Assembly (NCBI RefSeq): GCF_001267925.1 | Contig: NZ_CP011409.1 | Location: forward strand, 2,542,001-2,606,000 | Direction of reading: 5' to 3' | Source of the DNA: Herbaspirillum hiltneri N3 | Lineage (GTDB): Bacteria > Pseudomonadota > Gammaproteobacteria > Burkholderiales > Burkholderiaceae_D | DNA length: 64,000 bases | In this document: positions 51,418-62,845 of the stretch, piece by piece | How the letters are laid out: each line of letters starts with the position of its first letter | Numbering within the stretch: position 1 is the stretch's first letter | The notes under the pieces: generated by a model | Told to the model about the DNA's origin: nothing | Databases searched by the model: none | The model's input: the letters and a program-made list of their open reading frames with translations, nothing else | Position numbers and translations under genes: made by a program

Positions 51418-51700
51418 AACGGCGCAATTGCAAGTCGAGATCTGCTATGCCGCGCCGGACTTGCAGATCCGCAAGCCGGTGCGCGTCGACGCTGGCGCCA
51501 CCGTGCAGCATGCCATCATGCAAAGTGGCGTAATGCGCGAGTGTACAGCAATCGACCTGACGGTCTGCCGCGTTGGCATCTACGGCAAGCTCAAGACGCT
51601 CGACACGGTGCTGCGCGACCAGGACCGGATAGAAATCTACCGTCCGCTTATCGCCGACCCCATGGATTCGCGCCGCCGCCGGGTGGCGAAGAAGCGCTGA
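51410..51700 (+). CDS. rnfH: RnfH family ubiquitin-fold protein
   Basis: A 96-residue UPF0125 protein with a beta-grasp pattern and the motif RVGIYGKLKTLDTVLRDQDRIEIYRPL. It ends in the basic tail RRRRVAKKR. Function is not established; it is almost always next to ratA. The ATG at 51410 overlaps ratA. Confidence 0.92.
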   Translation: MAETAQLQVEICYAAPDLQIRKPVRVDAGATVQHAIMQSGVMRECTAIDLTVCRVGIYGKLKTLDTVLRDQDRIEIYRPLIADPMDSRRRRVAKKR

Positions 51701-51764
51701 AGCAGCCCGACGCAGGGCGGTGCGGCAAATATGCTGCACATTTCACGGAAAAATCAAGGTCGGC

Positions 51765-53280
<1,516 letters not shown>

Positions 53281-53300
53281 GCAAGGTAAGGATAGAGACA

Positions 53301-53346
53301 AAAAGGCCGCGCTCCTTTTCGAGTTGCGGCCTTTTGACTTATTTTT
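53301..53346 (+). terminator. Terminator or attenuator between guaB and guaA
   Basis: AAAAGGCCGC (53301-53310) pairs with GCGGCCTTTT (53326-53335), loop 15 nt, with a further T-run at 53342-53346. Confidence 0.8.
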
Positions 53347-53385
53347 GCCGCTGAAATAATTTCAAACTTGCCTACCATCACAGCC

Positions 53386-54964
<1,579 letters not shown>

Positions 54965-54966
<2 letters not shown>

Positions 54967-55033
54967 AATTTCTCGGGAAATTTTGTTCAGTAGTTGATTG
55001 ACTATCAAAGCCCTGTTCCGACAGGGCTTTATC
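54965..55033 (+). terminator. Tandem hairpins after guaA
   Basis: The first stem is AAAATTTC/GAAATTTT (54965-54972 with 54977-54984) with a TCGG tetraloop, overlapping the stop codon. The second is AAAGCCCTGT/ACAGGGCTTT (55007-55016 with 55021-55030), loop TCCG. T-runs are short. Confidence 0.75.
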
Positions 55034-55103
55034 TTTCGGGTATCGGCGTGGCGGCGGAGAATGGCAGCCACATCATTTTCAGCATCATTTTTAGAGCTCT
55101 CCC

Positions 55104-57305
55104 ATGGAAATCAAGGTCAACTTCCTCGACAAGCTGCGTCTCGAAGCCAAGTTCGACGACTTCACGGTCATCGCCGACCAGCCCATCCGCTACAAGGGCG
55201 ACGGCTCTGCGCCTGGTCCCTTCGACTACTTCTTGGCGTCGTCGGCCTTGTGCGCAGCTTACTTCGTGAAGTTGTACTGCAACACGCGCAACATCTCCAC
55301 CGAGAATATCCGCCTGTCGCAGAACAATATTGTCGATCCGGAAAATCGTTACAAGCAGATCTTCAAGATCCAGGTGGAGTTGCCCGCAGATATCGAGGAA
55401 GCGGACCGTCGCGGCATCCTGCGATCGATCGAGCGCTGTACGGTGAAGAAGGTGGTGCAGGAAGGTCCCGACTTCGTCATCGAAGAAGTCGAAAGCCTGG
55501 ATGCCGATGCGCAATCCTTGCTGACCGTGAAGCCGGCCGCTGATGCCAGCACCTTTATCTTGGGCAAGGATCTGCCGCTGGAGCAGACCATCGCCAATAT
55601 GTCGGGCCTTCTGGCCGGGTTGGGCATCAAGATCGAAATCGCGTCGTGGCGCAATATCATTCCCAATGTGTGGTCGTTGCATATCCGTGATGCGCATTCG
55701 CCGATGTGTTTCACCAACGGCAAGGGCGCGACCAAGGAAAGCGCGCTGGCTTCGGCGCTGGGCGAATACATCGAGCGGCTCAGCAACAACCATTTCTATG
55801 CCGGCGCATTCTGGGGCGAAGACATCGCCGACGCGGCGTTCGTGCACTATCCGAACGAGCGCTGGTTCAAGCCAGGGCGCAAGGATGCGCTGCCGAAAGA
55901 AATTCTGGATGACTATTGCCTGGATATCTACAACCCCGACGGCGAGTTGCGCGGCTCGCATCTGATCGACACCAACTCCGGCAATGTGGAACGCGGCATC
56001 TGCTCGCTGCCGTATGTGCGGCAGTCGGATGGCAAGGTGGTGTATTTTCCGTCCAACCTGATCGAAAACCTGTTCGTCAGCAACGGCATGAGCGCCGGCA
56101 ATACGCTGGCTGAAGCGCAGGTGCAGTGCCTGTCCGAGATTTTCGAACGCGCGGTCAAGCGCGAAATCCTGGAGGGTGAAATCGCCTTGCCGGATGTGCC
56201 GCAGGAGGTGCTGGCGAAATATCCCGGCATCCTGGCCGGGATCAAGGGCCTGGAGGAGCAGGGCTTTCCGGTGCTGGTGAAGGATGCGTCGCTCGGCGGG
56301 ACTTACCCGGTGATGTGCGTCACCCTGATGAATCCCCGCACCGGCGGCGTCTTCGCCTCGTTCGGCGCTCACCCGAGCTTCGAAGTGGCGCTGGAACGCA
56401 GCCTGACCGAGTTGCTTCAGGGACGCAGTTTCGAAGGCCTGAATGATTTGCCTCAGCCGACCTTCGAGAGTAACGCGGTAACTGAGCCGAACAATTTTGT
56501 GGAGCACTTCATCGACTCCAGCGGCATCGTGTCGTGGCGCTTTTTCAGCGCCAAAGCGGATTTTGAATTCGTCGAGTGGGATTTTTCCAGTCATGGCGAA
56601 AACGCTAATGCCGAAGAAGCCGCGACCTTGTTTGGCATTCTCAAGGACATGGGCAAAGAGACCTATGTGGCGGTATATGACCAGCTGGGCGCCGTGGCTT
56701 GCCGAATCCTGGTGCCCGGTTATTCCGAGGTGTATCCGGTCGAGGATCTGATCTGGGACAACACCAACAAGGCGCTGTTGTTTCGCGCCGATGTATTGAA
56801 CCTGCATCGCCTGGATGATGCCGCCCTGGAAGCGCTGCTTGAGCGCCTGGAAAACAGCGAACTCGATGAGTATTCCGATATCGCGACGCTGATCGGTATC
56901 GAATTTGACGAGAACACGGTCTGGGGGCAATTGACGGTCCTCGAGCTGAAGCTGCTGATCCAGCTCGCCCTGCAGCAATTCGAGGAGGCGCAGGAGCTGG
57001 TGGGCGCCTTCCTGCAATACAACGACAACACGGTCGAACGCGGCTTGTTCTACCAGGCCCTGAAGGTGGTGCTGGAAGTGATGCTCGATGACGAGCTGGA
57101 GCTGGACGACTATGCGGTCAACTTCCGCCGCATGTTCGGCGACGCCCGCATGGATACGGTAATGGGTTCGGTCGACGGCAGTGTGCGTTTCTTCGGACTG
57201 ACGCCGACGAGCATGCAACTGGAAGGTCTCGACAGGCACCATCGCCTGATCGACAGCTACCGGAAATTGCACAAGGCGCGGGCGAATGCGGCCGCTGCAG
57301 GTTAA
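55104..57305 (+). CDS. OsmC-YcaO fusion protein
   Basis: A 733-residue two-domain protein. Residues 1-130 form an OsmC/Ohr-type domain with its two cysteines, Cys50 (LASSALCAAY) and Cys112 (SIERCTVKKV). From about 160 a YcaO domain follows, with ATP-binding segments ESALASALGEYIERL and EAQVQCLSEIFERAVKRE, and a helical C-terminal region. YcaO enzymes activate backbone amides with ATP; E. coli YcaO is linked to RimO-dependent methylthiolation of ribosomal protein S12. There is no precursor peptide or dehydrogenase gene nearby, and no C-terminal PxPxP, so it is unlikely to make an azoline peptide. thpR follows by 11 bp. Confidence 0.9.
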   Translation: MEIKVNFLDKLRLEAKFDDFTVIADQPIRYKGDGSAPGPFDYFLASSALCAAYFVKLYCNTRNISTENIRLSQNNIVDPENRYKQIFKIQVELPADIEEADRRGILRSIERCTVKKVVQEGPDFVIEEVESLDADAQSLLTVKPAADASTFILGKDLPLEQTIANMSGLLAGLGIKIEIASWRNIIPNVWSLHIRDAHSPMCFTNGKGATKESALASALGEYIERLSNNHFYAGAFWGEDIADAAFVHYPNERWFKPGRKDALPKEILDDYCLDIYNPDGELRGSHLIDTNSGNVERGICSLPYVRQSDGKVVYFPSNLIENLFVSNGMSAGNTLAEAQVQCLSEIFERAVKREILEGEIALPDVPQEVLAKYPGILAGIKGLEEQGFPVLVKDASLGGTYPVMCVTLMNPRTGGVFASFGAHPSFEVALERSLTELLQGRSFEGLNDLPQPTFESNAVTEPNNFVEHFIDSSGIVSWRFFSAKADFEFVEWDFSSHGENANAEEAATLFGILKDMGKETYVAVYDQLGAVACRILVPGYSEVYPVEDLIWDNTNKALLFRADVLNLHRLDDAALEALLERLENSELDEYSDIATLIGIEFDENTVWGQLTVLELKLLIQLALQQFEEAQELVGAFLQYNDNTVERGLFYQALKVVLEVMLDDELELDDYAVNFRRMFGDARMDTVMGSVDGSVRFFGLTPTSMQLEGLDRHHRLIDSYRKLHKARANAAAAG

Positions 57306-57316
57306 GAGGGTGAGTC

Positions 57317-57928
57317 ATGGCTGAGCAAGATCTGTTCGGAGACGTTCCTGCGCCTGCAGCGCGTCCCCGCGAGGCTCGCAAAACCCGCCCGCAGGCTGCA
57401 CCGCCGCAGCACACCTGGTTCTTCGCCTTGCGTCCTGCGATCGCCGACGCGGCCCGTCTCGATGCGTTTGCCGAAAGCTTGCTGGCGTCCCATGGCGTCA
57501 CCGGCAAACGTGTCGGAGTGGAGCGGCTGCATATCACGCTGGAACTGGTCGGGCACGACTCCGAGGCAAGCGTGGTGGAGGCGGCATGCCGCGCGGCAGA
57601 CCTGCTTCGATTTCCTTCCATTGATGCGCGTTTCGACGCCGCAGTGACTTTCTCTGCGCCCAGCGGTCCATTCGTGCTGCTCGGAGGCGACGGGCTCAAT
57701 GGCGTGCGCGAGTTGCGGACGGAGCTTGGCTGCGCGCTGGCGGAGCAGGGCTTCACGCCGTCGCGTTCGTATGAGCCGCACATGACCCTTTGTTACGATC
57801 CGCGCAACCGCGTGGAGCGTATCGCCATCGATCCCATCGGTTTTCAGATTGCCGAGTTTGCGCTCGTCAAAAGCCACATCGGACTGTCCCGGCACGAGGT
57901 GTTGCGGACGTGGCAGCTCACCGGCTGA
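57317..57928 (+). CDS. thpR: RNA 2',3'-cyclic phosphodiesterase ThpR
   Basis: A 203-residue member of the 2H phosphoesterase family. The two HxT motifs are LHITLELVGH (His72, Thr74) and PHMTLCYD (His155, Thr157). It opens 2',3'-cyclic phosphates and was first described as a 2'-5' RNA ligase; the physiological substrate is uncertain. An Ala/Pro/Arg-rich N-terminal extension of about 30 residues precedes the domain. It overlaps the converging MFS gene by 11 bp. Confidence 0.92.
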   Translation: MAEQDLFGDVPAPAARPREARKTRPQAAPPQHTWFFALRPAIADAARLDAFAESLLASHGVTGKRVGVERLHITLELVGHDSEASVVEAACRAADLLRFPSIDARFDAAVTFSAPSGPFVLLGGDGLNGVRELRTELGCALAEQGFTPSRSYEPHMTLCYDPRNRVERIAIDPIGFQIAEFALVKSHIGLSRHEVLRTWQLTG

Positions 57929-59135
57929 ACACGTCCTCCCGGCGCGGCTTGCCGCTCCAGTGGACCAGCGCAGCAACAAGTCCCAGCACGATGCCGAAGA
58001 TCACGATGCCACTCCAGCCATAGCGCGTCATCAGCCAGCCGCTGATCACCACGCCGAGAGCGCCGCCGGAAAAGGTGGCGGTCATGTACAGGCTGTTGAT
58101 GCGGCCTTGCGCTTTCGGATCGACCGCGAAGGCGCGGGTCTGGTTGGACACCAGTCCTGACTGCACGCCGATATCAAGCACGATCACCCCGATCACCAGC
58201 AACGCCAGCGAGGACTCCGCGCCAGCCAGCAGCAGGAAGGCGGCCGTCACGATGCCGATGCTGGCCGCCACCACGCTGCGCGGCCCGCGCTTGTCGGTGG
58301 CGCGGCCGCCCAGCGACGCAGCCAGGGCGCCGGCTGCGCCGATGATGCCGAAACCGCCGGCCCAAGCGCTGCCGAGGTGCCACGGCCCGTTCGCCAGCAG
58401 CGCCGCCAGATTGACCCAGAAGGCATTGAAGCAAGCCCACAGCAGCGCCTGCACTATCATCGATTCGCGAATCGGGCGGTGGTCGCGGGCCAGCGGCCAC
58501 AGCGACGCCAGCAGGCGTCCGTAGGACAGGTTGGTGCTCGGTACGCCGCGCGGCAGCAGCATCGCAGCGGCGATCCAGACCGGGATCATGAACGCGGCTT
58601 CCACCCCGTACACCGCACGCCAGCCGTAGGCCGAGCCGACCACGCCGCTGATCGTGCGGCCAAGCAGGATGCCGACCATGATGCCGCTGACCACCGTGCC
58701 GACCGAACGTCCGCGATCGCCCGGCAGCGACATGACGGCCGCGAAGGGCACCAGTTGCTGCGGCACGCAACTGACGATGCCGAGTCCGAACGAAGCCGCG
58801 ATCAGCGCCCAGATGCCGGGCGCCAACGCCGCCGCAGCGGCGAAAAGGAAAGCGCCGATGATCTGGCCGAGCACCAGCTTGCGCCGGTCGAAGCGGTCCC
58901 CGAGGGGCAGTAGCAGCGCCAGCCCGACGGCAAAGCCGAGCAGCGCCGCGCCGGCCACGAGGTCAACCGTCGCCAGGTTGACGTCCATGTCTGCGGCGAT
59001 CAGTGGCAGGATGGGTTGGGTGCAATAGATGTTGGTGATCACTGCGCCGGCGATGATCGCCATCATCAGGATCTTGCTGCGCGACGCGGTCGCGGGCGTC
59101 GCGGGACTGGCGGATAGGTTTAGCTGGCCGTTCAC
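57918..59135 (-). CDS. MFS transporter
   Basis: A 405-residue, 12-helix major facilitator. It has TNIYCTQPILPLIAADM in helix 1 and the loop 2-3 motif GDRFDRRKL, as in drug and sugar efflux carriers of the AraJ type. The GTG at 59135 is chosen because AAGGAG lies 7 bases upstream; upstream in-frame sequence is not membrane-like. The divergent LysR gene is its likely regulator; the substrate is unknown. Confidence 0.9.
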   Translation of the reverse strand: MNGQLNLSASPATPATASRSKILMMAIIAGAVITNIYCTQPILPLIAADMDVNLATVDLVAGAALLGFAVGLALLLPLGDRFDRRKLVLGQIIGAFLFAAAAALAPGIWALIAASFGLGIVSCVPQQLVPFAAVMSLPGDRGRSVGTVVSGIMVGILLGRTISGVVGSAYGWRAVYGVEAAFMIPVWIAAAMLLPRGVPSTNLSYGRLLASLWPLARDHRPIRESMIVQALLWACFNAFWVNLAALLANGPWHLGSAWAGGFGIIGAAGALAASLGGRATDKRGPRSVVAASIGIVTAAFLLLAGAESSLALLVIGVIVLDIGVQSGLVSNQTRAFAVDPKAQGRINSLYMTATFSGGALGVVISGWLMTRYGWSGIVIFGIVLGLVAALVHWSGKPRREDVFSR

Positions 59136-59274
59136 GGCGTTCTCCTTGGAAAGGTGTCTGCGGAGTGCGGCAAAATGCCACATTCCGAGGCGGACACGCC
59201 AGCTTACTTGTTTGCATTTATAAAGATAATTACCTAATATCGGGAATGATCCTTCCAAAATCTGGTAGTTGCCT

Positions 59275-60186
59275 ATGAATCGTCTCGACTCCATGTCCGT
59301 TCTGATCGCCGTTGTCGACGCGGGCAGCCTGTCGGCCGCCGCGCGTGTTCTCGACATGCCGCTGGCGACGGTCAGCCGCAAGGTGGCTGAACTGGAGGAG
59401 CATCTGAAGACGCGCCTGCTGCATCGTTCGACGCGACAGTTGTCGCTGACGGAAGCAGGGATCTCCTACGTCGCCGCCTGCCGCCGCATCCTGGAAGAAA
59501 TCGGCGAAGCCGAGCGCGCCGCGACAGGGGAATACGCCTCGCCCAAGGGCGAACTGCTGATCACGGCGCCGGTGGCGTTCGGACGGCTGCACGTGGTGCC
59601 GGTGGTGGCGGAATTTCTCGTGCAATACCCTGAGATCGGCATCAACCTGATGCTCACGGACCGCGTGGTGCATCTGATGGATGAACATGCCGATGCCGCG
59701 ATACGCATCGGTGACCTGCCCGACAGCATGCTGATGGCGACGCGCGTGGGAACGGTGCGGCGCGTGATCTGCGCCAGCCCCGCCTATCTGGCCGCGCACG
59801 GCCGGCCGCTCAGGCCGCAGGATCTCTCCGGGCATGCCTGCATTACGTTCGAGGTCCTCGCATCCATGCGCGCCTGGATGTTCGGGAGCGGCAAATCCGA
59901 ATTCTCGGTGCCGGTGCAATCGCGCCTCACGGTCAATACGGCGGAGGCCGCCATCGCCGCTGCAACGCTGGATGTCGGATTGATACGCGTGCTGTCTTAC
60001 CAAGTCGCGGACGCGGTTCGCCGGCAGGTGCTGCGCGTTGTGCTGGAGGAGTTTGAGTCGGCGCCACTGCCCGTCAGCCTGGTGCACACGGGGCAGGCGC
60101 CGTTGCCGCTGAAGCTGCGCGCCTTTCTGGATTTCGCGACGCCGCGTTTGCGTGAGCGCACCGCGGGCGTATTGGCGGAACCATGA
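59275..60186 (+). CDS. LysR-family transcriptional regulator
   Basis: A 303-residue regulator. The N-terminal winged helix-turn-helix (FIAV-like start, DAGSLSAAARVLDMPLATVSRKVAELEEHLKTRLLHRSTR) precedes a type 2 periplasmic-binding-like effector domain. The ATG at 59275 is preferred over a TTG two codons upstream. The 139 bp shared with the divergent MFS gene are AT-rich near 59215-59240, a plausible binding region. The effector is unknown. Confidence 0.93.
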   Translation: MNRLDSMSVLIAVVDAGSLSAAARVLDMPLATVSRKVAELEEHLKTRLLHRSTRQLSLTEAGISYVAACRRILEEIGEAERAATGEYASPKGELLITAPVAFGRLHVVPVVAEFLVQYPEIGINLMLTDRVVHLMDEHADAAIRIGDLPDSMLMATRVGTVRRVICASPAYLAAHGRPLRPQDLSGHACITFEVLASMRAWMFGSGKSEFSVPVQSRLTVNTAEAAIAAATLDVGLIRVLSYQVADAVRRQVLRVVLEEFESAPLPVSLVHTGQAPLPLKLRAFLDFATPRLRERTAGVLAEP

Positions 60187-60199
60187 AAAGACGGCCTGG

Positions 60200-60505
60200 C
60201 TATACCTGCTGATCGCCTGACACCGGGCGGATGCGGCTGATCGACAGTCGCAATCCCACCAGTCCCAGCAATTTTTCCGCGGTCGCGATGGTGCCGCCGG
60301 AACGGCCGCTTTCGATGTCGCGGAGAGTGCGTTCGGATAGCCCGGTGACTTTCGCCATTTCCTTGATGGTCAGGCGCATGGTGGTGCGCAAGTGGCGTGC
60401 GGCTTCGGCCAGATCCCACTCGGGATGGGCGAGCACGCCGTCGACAGCCTGCTTGCGCAGTTGCACCTGTTCTTGCAGCGAAATCGGGTTGTAGCGTTTG
60501 TCCAT
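60200..60505 (-). CDS. HipB-like antitoxin (XRE-family DNA-binding protein)
   Basis: A 101-residue protein with one helix-turn-helix (about 43-68, MRLTIKEMAKVTGLSERTLRDIESGR). It lies 12 bp downstream of the hipA-family gene and would be translated from the same message. Its N-terminal 40 residues are helical and may bind the partner. The role as antitoxin and autorepressor is inferred from context. Confidence 0.85.
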   Translation of the reverse strand: MDKRYNPISLQEQVQLRKQAVDGVLAHPEWDLAEAARHLRTTMRLTIKEMAKVTGLSERTLRDIESGRSGGTIATAEKLLGLVGLRLSISRIRPVSGDQQV

Positions 60506-60517
60506 GATGTCGTCGAT

Positions 60518-61807
60518 TCAGTGCAATGCCTGCAGTCGCGCGGCATGCGTGCGCAAGGGGAGCTGCAGATAAGCCAGAACATCCTCTTCCAGGCCGAAAT
60601 CGCGTCCGCGATCGGCCACTTCCAGCAACGGCGTCGCCATCGCCTGCAACGTCTCCAGCAGAGGGGTGCGCGGCAACCGGGTTTGCCCGGCAACCGAGTC
60701 GATCACGGCCTGCCAGTCCGGGCTGCCGCCGTCGTGCTGCGACCAGCGGATGCGACGCGAAATGCCGTCCGGATGCAGATACATGGGGGCGAAATCGAAC
60801 AGCGGCGTCAGGCCGATGCGTCCGGCTTCATCGCGCGTGATCGCGGTATTGCGGGCGTGATTGTCCTTGTTGGCCAGCGCGACGTTGGCGACGTCGCGGC
60901 GCAGGTACTCGCAGATTTCAGCAAGTGGATCGGAGGCGATTTCGCACAATCTCATGCAGGCTTCGTCATGCGTCGGCACCTGGCCGAAGCCGGGTTTGCC
61001 GGTCAGGGCGGCCAGGCTTTCCTGGGCCAGGCGGATTACCTTGCCGCCGTCGACGCGACGGTCGAAGCGCGGGATGAACAGGGCGCGCTCCTGCATGTGT
61101 AACCGCGCATGCACGCGCAAGCCGAGATGGCGGGCGATTTCCATGTACGGCGCTTCCTGGCGCAGGATCTGGGCCAGGCGTTCATTGGCGCCGCGGCCGA
61201 ATTTGACGATGTAATGTTCGCGTGCGCGCTCGTCGGGCAGGGCGTGGTCGAGGTAGAGCAGGCCGTCGTCGGCGCGGGTCAGCAGGATCTTGGGCCATTC
61301 GCCTTGCACGCCGGACGAACCGGCGACGAACAAGCCGTGCCGGGCCAGGTATTCCGTGAAGTCGTCGGCGCGCGTGGCGACTTCCTCGTCGGTGAAGCCG
61401 TGCAAGGGACCATCCTGCCGCTGCAGCCACTGCGCCGCCTCCTTGATCCGCAAATTGCCGATCGGATTGCCGGCACCGGCGAGCAGCAGCGGCCAGTCTC
61501 CGGCTGCCTCGGCGTTTTCCGACAAGCCGAGCCGGCGCAGCAATTCCTGGCGCCCGTATCCCTGCGGCAGCATGTCGATCAGGAACACCGGCCAATGCGG
61601 CAGGTCGAGCGATGCCAATGACACCGGGAAGCCGCTGGACAAGGCATGGGCGTCGCGCCGGTTTTGCCAGGCGACCGCGTATTCCAGTCCATAGCCGCTG
61701 GACGTAGGCGTAAATACGCCCTGCGCGGCAGCCCCGGTCAGGCTGACATTGGCGGCCTCGGTCCAGTGATTGTCAGCGAACAGCTCGATGGTGCAGAAGT
61801 CGTCCAT
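60518..61807 (-). CDS. HipA-family Ser/Thr kinase toxin
   Basis: A 429-residue kinase-fold protein. The glycine-rich loop is AGSSGVQGEWPK (162-173), longer than the GAQEK form of E. coli HipA. Other key residues are Lys202 (IVKF), the catalytic KDNHARN with Asp315, and metal-binding Asp338 in LFDFAP. HipA kinases phosphorylate aminoacyl-tRNA synthetases and cause dormancy; the target here is unknown. The gene precedes its HipB-like partner, the reverse of E. coli hipBA. All catalytic residues appear intact. Confidence 0.88.
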   Translation of the reverse strand: MDDFCTIELFADNHWTEAANVSLTGAAAQGVFTPTSSGYGLEYAVAWQNRRDAHALSSGFPVSLASLDLPHWPVFLIDMLPQGYGRQELLRRLGLSENAEAAGDWPLLLAGAGNPIGNLRIKEAAQWLQRQDGPLHGFTDEEVATRADDFTEYLARHGLFVAGSSGVQGEWPKILLTRADDGLLYLDHALPDERAREHYIVKFGRGANERLAQILRQEAPYMEIARHLGLRVHARLHMQERALFIPRFDRRVDGGKVIRLAQESLAALTGKPGFGQVPTHDEACMRLCEIASDPLAEICEYLRRDVANVALANKDNHARNTAITRDEAGRIGLTPLFDFAPMYLHPDGISRRIRWSQHDGGSPDWQAVIDSVAGQTRLPRTPLLETLQAMATPLLEVADRGRDFGLEEDVLAYLQLPLRTHAARLQALH

Positions 61808-61813
61808 ATGGGC

Positions 61814-61865
61814 AGAAAAATAGCAATAATATGAAGGTAATTACTCATTATAGTGATATTTTTCT
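61814..61865. promoter_or_regulatory. Nested inverted repeats upstream of hipA
   Basis: Outer arms are AGAAAAATA (61814-61822) and TATTTTTCT (61857-61865). ATAAT/ATTAT (61826-61830 with 61847-61851) lies inside, and GTAATTAC (61837-61844) lies near the centre. AT-rich DNA like this beside an XRE-type regulator gene suggests its operator. Confidence 0.5.
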
Positions 61866-61931
61866 ACCGTAATGGTGGTGTCGCTCGATTTGTTGCGAGA
61901 ATGATGCACGCGGAGGGCGCAGCACCGCATC

Positions 61932-61972
61932 CCGGGCGTCACGCCCGGTCGCGGCGGCAGACACGCTATAAT
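61932..61972 (+). promoter_or_regulatory. queE promoter with GC-rich palindrome
   Basis: A perfect TATAAT lies at 61967-61972 with no matching -35. Instead CCGGGCG-TCA-CGCCCGG (61932-61948) ends near the -35 position. The leader to the GTG at 62060 would be about 80 nt. Confidence 0.5.
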
Positions 61973-62059
61973 GACGGCTTACGGACGACGCGCGGTGCAA
62001 GCCTGCGCGCGCAGCTCCGAAACCCGCGGCGCACACGCCGCCGCCAGCCCCCTATCATC

Positions 62060-62695
62060 GTGACTTACAGCATCAAAGAAATTTTCTATACCTTGCAAGG
62101 CGAGGGTACGCACGCCGGTCGTCCGGCGGTGTTTTGTCGTTTCAGCGGCTGCAACCTGTGGACCGGCCGCGAAGAAGATCGCAGCAAGGCGATTTGCCAG
62201 TTTTGCGATACCGATTTCGTCGGCACCGACGGCGAGGGTGGCGGCAAGTTCAAGACCAGCGACGCGCTGGCGCAAGCGATCAACCAGCTGTGGCCCGCGT
62301 CCTATGCGGCCAGCAAGTACGTCGTGTTCACCGGCGGCGAACCGTTGCTGCAGCTCGACGAGGTACTGATCGCCAGCATGCACGCGGTCGGATTCGAGAT
62401 TGCCATCGAAACCAACGGCACGATTCCGGTGCCGCCCGGGGTCGACTGGATTTGCGTCAGCCCCAAGATGGGTTCCGAACTGAAGGTATTCAAAGGCAGC
62501 GAACTGAAGGTCGTGATTCCGCAGCAGGCGCAGGTCCTGGCCGACTATGAGAAGCTGGATTTCGCGCATTTCCTGCTGCAGCCGATGGACGGCCCCGAAG
62601 CCGTGCGCAATACCAAAATGGCGATCGAGCTGGTCAAGAATAATCCCAAGTGGAAGCTGAGCATCCAGACGCACAAGCTGTTGCAGATACCGTAA
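62060..62695 (+). CDS. queE: 7-carboxy-7-deazaguanine synthase QueE
   Basis: A 211-residue radical SAM enzyme in the queuosine pathway. It turns 6-carboxytetrahydropterin into 7-carboxy-7-deazaguanine. The cluster cysteines are Cys31, Cys46 and Cys49, a CX14CX2C spacing instead of CX3CX2C, as in the Burkholderia-type enzyme. FTGGEPLLQ and ETNGT are present. The GTG at 62060 gives the usual start MTYSIKEIFYTLQGEG; a longer upstream frame is Arg-rich and unlike the family. Confidence 0.95.
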   Translation: MTYSIKEIFYTLQGEGTHAGRPAVFCRFSGCNLWTGREEDRSKAICQFCDTDFVGTDGEGGGKFKTSDALAQAINQLWPASYAASKYVVFTGGEPLLQLDEVLIASMHAVGFEIAIETNGTIPVPPGVDWICVSPKMGSELKVFKGSELKVVIPQQAQVLADYEKLDFAHFLLQPMDGPEAVRNTKMAIELVKNNPKWKLSIQTHKLLQIP

Positions 62696-62845
62696 GAACA
62701 AGTGCAAGGCCTCGCAGCCAGCTCGTGAGCGATTCGAGGAAACCGCTGCGATATAGCTGTTATCGGCCTGCGCCCCTGTTGCCGGGCGCGCGTTTGTTTA
62801 CAATCCGTTTCTGATCCATTCCTATTTTCAATCCGTAAGGCGTTC

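Noticed and set aside
59136..59381. N-terminal extension of the MFS transporter
   Set aside because: A GTG with a strong Shine-Dalgarno sits just before the first membrane segment; the upstream frame covers the LysR gene start.
61980..62059. preQ1 riboswitch in the queE leader
   Set aside because: The leader lacks the short stem and A-rich tail of preQ1 aptamers.
61853..62059. N-terminal extension of queE to an upstream start
   Set aside because: The added 69 residues are Arg-rich, unlike the family, and would contain the promoter and palindrome.
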